A stretch of 64,000 nucleotides of DNA from Pohlia nutans (taxonomy: Eukaryota; Streptophyta; Bryopsida; Bryales; Mniaceae). Each line of letters opens with the position of its first letter. The first letter of the stretch is position 1. The translations under genes were made by a program, and so were the position numbers. The notes beneath the pieces were generated by a model, which worked only from the letters and a program-made list of their open reading frames with translations, was not told the origin of the DNA and did not search any database. This document shows, piece by piece, positions 59,641 to 64,000 of this stretch. Where the stretch lies: the NCBI GenBank assembly GCA_022496805.1, contig CM040085.1:39957811-40021810 (forward strand), given 5' to 3'.

Positions 59641-60273
59641 AATCGATTGCTTTGCCGAAGCTCCCTGACCGCGCTCGCCACCAACTCGCCGGAACTCATC
59701 GCCTGTACATTCGAATTGGAGTCGCGGCGCCGGGCTCCCTCGTTGCAGTCATTCGATTCCCTGGGGATCAGGTCGCTCGCGTCCATGAACTCCGACCAGC
59801 AAATCAGGCGCTGCAGAGATAAGTTGTCCTGCTCTCCCGCTTGCGATTGCACCACCGCGACCACGGCCTCCTCGCACCGCCTGCGGACGCCCACGACCTG
59901 CAATCGCCAAAATAAACCCTTCCACAGCGACAAAGAAAAATAGAACCAAATCTCCTAAAAACCACCCGGCTTTTGGGCGCGCTCAGCAAACTACACCACT
60001 CTTCAAAATGGCGAGCTGCAGGATGATTTTCACGCGCCCGCAAGAAAAGTAGCCGTTGCCCGGGGAGAGTAGTATTGTCCCAATGTCCCTTTGTCCGGTG
60101 GGCATCGGGTCATTGACATTACGAACGGACACTTTATTCACGCCGGCCCTTTCTCTAGGGTTGGTGTTTCTATCTATCTAGCCGTTGCCCGAGTCCTGCT
60201 GGGGACGGTTTTCCAGCCCGGGCCCGCCAAACGTCCCTCCAGCCACGTATGACGAGCCAGGGTGCGGATGCCC

Positions 60274-60534
60274 TTATGCCGTGCCCACACCGGTTTGCAA
60301 CTTGGGTACGCAATCAATAGCTGCTCTGACAATCCAGCCGCAATTCTCAACTTCACGATCCTTATTTTATTAGATTTTCACTAGATCCCTCAATTCTATA
60401 CTTTTATTATTAGATTTTCAACGGAGGAGTGGAGTGTACATCGATGGAGCGAATTGAAGCTGCATCTGTTGCATCCGAAATTCGGTGAAATTCTCGCATA
60501 ATGGAGAAAAGCTCACATGATTTAGGGTTGCGAC
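60274..60534 (+). promoter_or_regulatory. Upstream and leader region of the ICME gene
   Basis: The short stretch left between the transposon and the ICME ATG. TTTTATTAGATTTTCA occurs twice (60363 and 60405). No TATA box stands out. The native promoter may have been split by the insertion, with part of it now left of 54393. Confidence 0.35.
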
Positions 60535-63500
60535 ATGAATGGGGAAGATCGTGAAGTAAGCCTACACCAAGTGAATGAGGTGCTTGCTTCTTCTTCCGAA
60601 ATTCACAACGAGAGGTTGCCGACACAAGAAATGGAAGTCGGCAATCGTGCCCGAGGCGGGCCTTCATACACATCCCTGGTCCGTGAGGGGAGTGGCGAGA
60701 TTGTGGAGGTTGCAGAGCACGTCGTGAATGTCGATGATCCCCTTCGAAGTCGCTCATATGGCACGTCGGAGGTACACCATTTCTCGATCCTCTTTTAGGG
60801 TTTCGAGTTTCTTATACTTTCAGTTTTCTTATTCCTGCTTCTACATGGCTTGAGAAAAGGCATTTTGTGGATTGGATCTTGATGATTACTCTTGTAATGC
60901 TGCGGCTGATGAAACAACACAAGCATGAGAATGATGCTGCAGCTTCTGATGTTTATAATTTTCAACTACAAATGCCAATGTTGCGAATGAGTGTTGAGAA
61001 TTAACATGTTTGCAGGACCTAGAGGCTGGAGGAGAGTATGGGCAACGACCATTCTCGGAGGGGCCTTCTTTGGAACGACAAGCTTCCCTGCGGCAGATGT
61101 TGACTGATGAAGTGCATCATGTGGCTTCTGAAACTTACTTGATCACTAGACTTGCATTGACTCTTCTCAGGTTTCTCGGGTAGGTCATTGTTGTTTCTCC
61201 TCTCCTCTGCATATTGCATGTCTTTTGCTTCATTAAATGTGCTTGAAATGGCCCTGCCGTTCCCATTGTTGCATGAACATGGACACGCTGAGCATAGTTT
61301 AGACCTATCAAAAGTTTGTGTTCTTTTTAGTAAATGAAAGGGGATTCTAATGAACCAAGGAATGCGCTATTTGGATACTGTATGCAAAAGTTTCAGAGTT
61401 AGGATTCAAAACTAACACCTGAACAAACTTTTAGGTTGTCTACATCCTCTTAATCAACATTTATCTGTTGTTGAAGATTTTAGGGTGGTGATAATGGATC
61501 CATGACAATTTTGGGTGTCCCTACTTTATTCCTCTCTTTCGATAGTGTCATTATTGTTCTCCACCTCACCTGAAGAATGTTACTATTGATACATGGCACA
61601 AATTGTGAAAGTTTGTCTTTGGCATCCTATTCACATAAACTTGCTCTAAAAAGGGGAACTCGGCGGGGATCCAAAATCTCTCTTAATGCAAACTTTTATC
61701 TCATTCCTATCTTGGTTAGAACAGGAGTATGAGAGGGGTGTGCTTTGTTGGAATGTACGTAATTTAGACACAATTACGGTATGGTACTTCTGCTGGATTA
61801 TATTATGTCGCGTTTTGCATCTTTCTGTGATCAATTCCAATGTTGAAACTTGCGTTACTAAATTGTCCTTCGTCTATTCTCTTTGGCAGAATTGGGATCC
61901 GATGGATTTTCCAGTTCATACGACTCGGTCTTTATGCCCTGTTTCTGATGCCTGGCTTCATCCAGGGTATATGTTCTACTCACTTCTTCTTAGATCCCAT
62001 GCTACGTATGATAAGACTGTGTATTTGATTGTGAAGTCTCGGGTGGTGTTGAACTGGGATGAAAGAGACATCTTCCATTTAATTTTCTATACGAGTCTAG
62101 TGTCTAATCCCATCTTTTTTTTTTAACCATTTGGCAGCTGGGTACTTTTACTTCTTTTCGAAGAGAGTTCAGCGCAGCCTGGTATATGGGGACCATCCGC
62201 GCAATAGGTAAATTGACTCTCATCTCAAGTCATTGCAAACACCGTCCCTATTATAATAGTGTCCCTATTTCATATCAATTTTTTTAATTTATTTTACCAC
62301 GGTCTCAAAAATCAAGGTAACTTCTATTTTTATCCAACAGAGTATTATTTTACAAGTGCATGTAATCTGAAATTTCCTCTTGCACATGGGTCAAAAAGAG
62401 TGTTTAATTTCCTTGTTCTTATTATTGCTCATAATTGATTTCGGTGAGCAGTCATAGGACCATGGAGTTTCATTGTCAGGTTCTATTACGACTCTCAGTT
62501 GATTTTGGAAACATATTGCGCAATCACTAGTGCATGAGCAGTCATAGGGACACCCACCATATATCCTTTCATTACTGCAGGTTTGAAAGCTCTAATGGTC
62601 AAGTCCTGTCACTTTTTCTGCCTTCAATTTGACGATCAGGATGTGCTCATGTTGCACAGATTTGACTTGTATCTACCAGAGGGGCGCACACCGAGACCTG
62701 CAGTGATCTTTATCACAGGAGGTGCTTGGGTTATTGGGTATGCCCCAACTAAGTTGCGCGAATTAGCTAACTGGGATTTGGAATTAGTTACTAAATGCCT
62801 GCACTGCCGAAGTTGTGTTAGTTAGCAAATTGGTGCAAACTCCCACTAACTAACTTGTGAATGAATGTTTTATTCATTTCTACCAGTTACGTTAACTCTC
62901 TGATTTTGGATAAGTTAAACTAACTGTGCTTACCAATGGTTTGAAGTCCTAAATCCTCCCACACCAACTAAGTAGCAATAGTTAGCTAACTTGAAATCTT
63001 AAAACTCCCCATTAGTTACCTTGCAAGTGTGAGCACACAATGTTAGTTAACTTACAACTAGGTGATCACTAGAAGAAAGCCACCTATGGTCCATAATGCT
63101 TCTGTGTTAAAACTAACACAAACTGCGTTGAAACTAACACAAATATCCATTACGGACCACACAAACAAATTTATATCAGTGAATGGACCTTAACACTTAA
63201 GTTAGTTAACTTGCGCTACTAAGCTACAACTGCTTCTCTAAGGATTCCTTTATGGATTGGATTGGCTCGTGTTTGGAACATACTAAGGAACGTTGGGTTG
63301 GTTTCATTAGGTACAAGGCTTGGGGTGCGTTATTAGGAAGACAGCTGATGGAGCGGAACATCATCGTGGCCTGTATTGATTACAGGTGATATTTCTTGTC
63401 GTTGCTAGGAAAATGTTGGTGCATTTGAGGAATTTGGAGGAACGCAGCTCGTAGTCGGTTATAGCACTTGGAGGAGAGTCTGGTGCATATGAGTATATCT

Positions 63501-64000
63501 GCCCAATACTCTGTACAAGGAATGATTTGTACTGCAATGTTTTTTCTGGTTCACAGAAGGCGTGGTTACGTTCCAAGTCTGATATAGCAGTGGGGTGCAT
63601 GTTCTGCAGGAATTTCCCTCAAGGCTGCATCAGTGACATGGTATCAGATGTTTCTAGAGGAATTGGTCACGTCTGTCAGCATATTGTAGACTTTGGCGGA
63701 GACCCAGACATGTAAGACCTCATGTTTTGAACTTCAGGTTTTATTTCATTATGTTATGCGTGAATTGGGACGCGCTTACAGTTTCATGGGATATTTGAGC
63801 AGGATATATTTAGCAGGTCAATCTGCTGGTGCACACTTGGGAGCGTGTGCTTTGCTGATCCAAGCGAAGAAGCAAATAACAGCACAGAATGATTCTTCAC
63901 AAGATCCTGCTGAACTTACCTGGAAGGCATCTGAAATGAAGGCCTATTTGGCTCTTTCAGGCGGGTTAGTTTACATAAACTCGAATTTCCGTTTTATATT
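60535..64000 (+). CDS. ICME: Isoprenylcysteine alpha-carbonyl methylesterase, 5' part
   Basis: Exons are 60535-60771, 61016-61179, 61890-61966, 62138-62207, 62660-62737, 63311-63385, 63610-63711 and 63803-63964; every phase joins, and the gene continues past the window. ICME removes the methyl ester from prenylated CaaX proteins at ER/Golgi membranes and in Arabidopsis modulates abscisic-acid signalling. A polar N-terminus is followed by hydrophobic segments ([13 protein letters not shown] and [17 protein letters not shown]). Then come [20 protein letters not shown], the oxyanion block [28 protein letters not shown] and the nucleophile motif [13 protein letters not shown]. The catalytic Asp and His would lie beyond 64000. 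The first intact start after the transposon is used. Intron 5 (62738-63310) is rich in GTTAGTTAACTT-like phrases. Confidence 0.92.
62738..63310. repeat. TTAGTTAACTTG-rich ICME intron 5
   Basis: The words TTAGTTA, GTTAGCTAAC and TAACTTG recur more than ten times on both strands across the intron, far more often than in neighbouring introns. No terminal structure was found. Probably a degenerate satellite-like or element-derived stretch. Confidence 0.4.

Larger units (their letters stand above)
54393..60273. mobile_element. Complete PIF/Harbinger DNA transposon, 5.9 kb
   Basis: 5881 bp bounded by perfect 33-bp inverted repeats at 54393-54425 and 60241-60273 (starting GGGCATCCGCACCCTGGCTC), with the 3-bp duplication TTA outside both ends (54390-54392 and 60274-60276), the standard PIF/Harbinger target. 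It carries both genes expected of an autonomous element: a DDE transposase on the plus strand and a Myb/SANT-like ORF1 on the minus strand, arranged tail to tail. Both are interrupted by nonsense codons, so this copy should not make either full protein. It sits about 260 bp upstream of the ICME start codon. Confidence 0.93.

Overview
The window is nuclear DNA of a land plant. It carries spliced genes with GT-AG introns (plus one GC-AG intron), AT-rich intergenic DNA and a class III (secretory, plant-type) peroxidase. It also carries plant-type eIF3j, dihydroorotase, dolichyl-diphosphatase, deoxynucleoside kinase and ICME genes, and many miniature transposable elements. Which plant cannot be settled by eye; a non-seed plant is only a guess.

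Layout, left to right: class III peroxidase (+, 4 exons, 2763-6431); a 7 kb repeat-rich gap; an intronless F-box gene (+, 13783-15000); a dolichyl-diphosphatase-like PAP2 phosphatase (+, 2 exons, 16043-17336); three miniature elements in tandem; a deoxyribonucleoside kinase (-, 8 exons found, 21162-26522); a long gap; an 81-aa membrane-protein ORF and, 206 bp downstream, an intronless SNAPC4/MYB4R1-like gene (+, 32452-36137); eIF3 subunit j (+, 6 exons, 40260-42081); dihydroorotase (-, 7 exons, 46161-50109); a gap; a complete PIF/Harbinger transposon (54393-60273, TTA target duplication); and the 5' part of an isoprenylcysteine methylesterase gene (+, 8 exons seen, 60535 to beyond the window).

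The genes are ordinary nuclear housekeeping or cell-wall genes and do not form a pathway cluster, although dihydroorotase and the nucleoside kinase both feed nucleotide supply.

Two less ordinary layers lie on top. First, three introns of the kinase gene each carry a near-identical 90-nt box C/D snoRNA-like unit on the host strand. Its guide would pair over 12 nt with the conserved 18S rRNA segment GGUAGUGACAAU. Second, about 18 short elements or fragments flanked by TTAA, with CCCTAA- or CCCTTT-type termini, are scattered through introns and gaps. Many carry a subterminal palindrome that keeps its symmetry while its sequence changes between copies. They look like several related families of piggyBac-type non-autonomous elements. 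The PIF/Harbinger copy has perfect ends, but both of its genes are broken only by stop codons that single C-to-T changes would explain.
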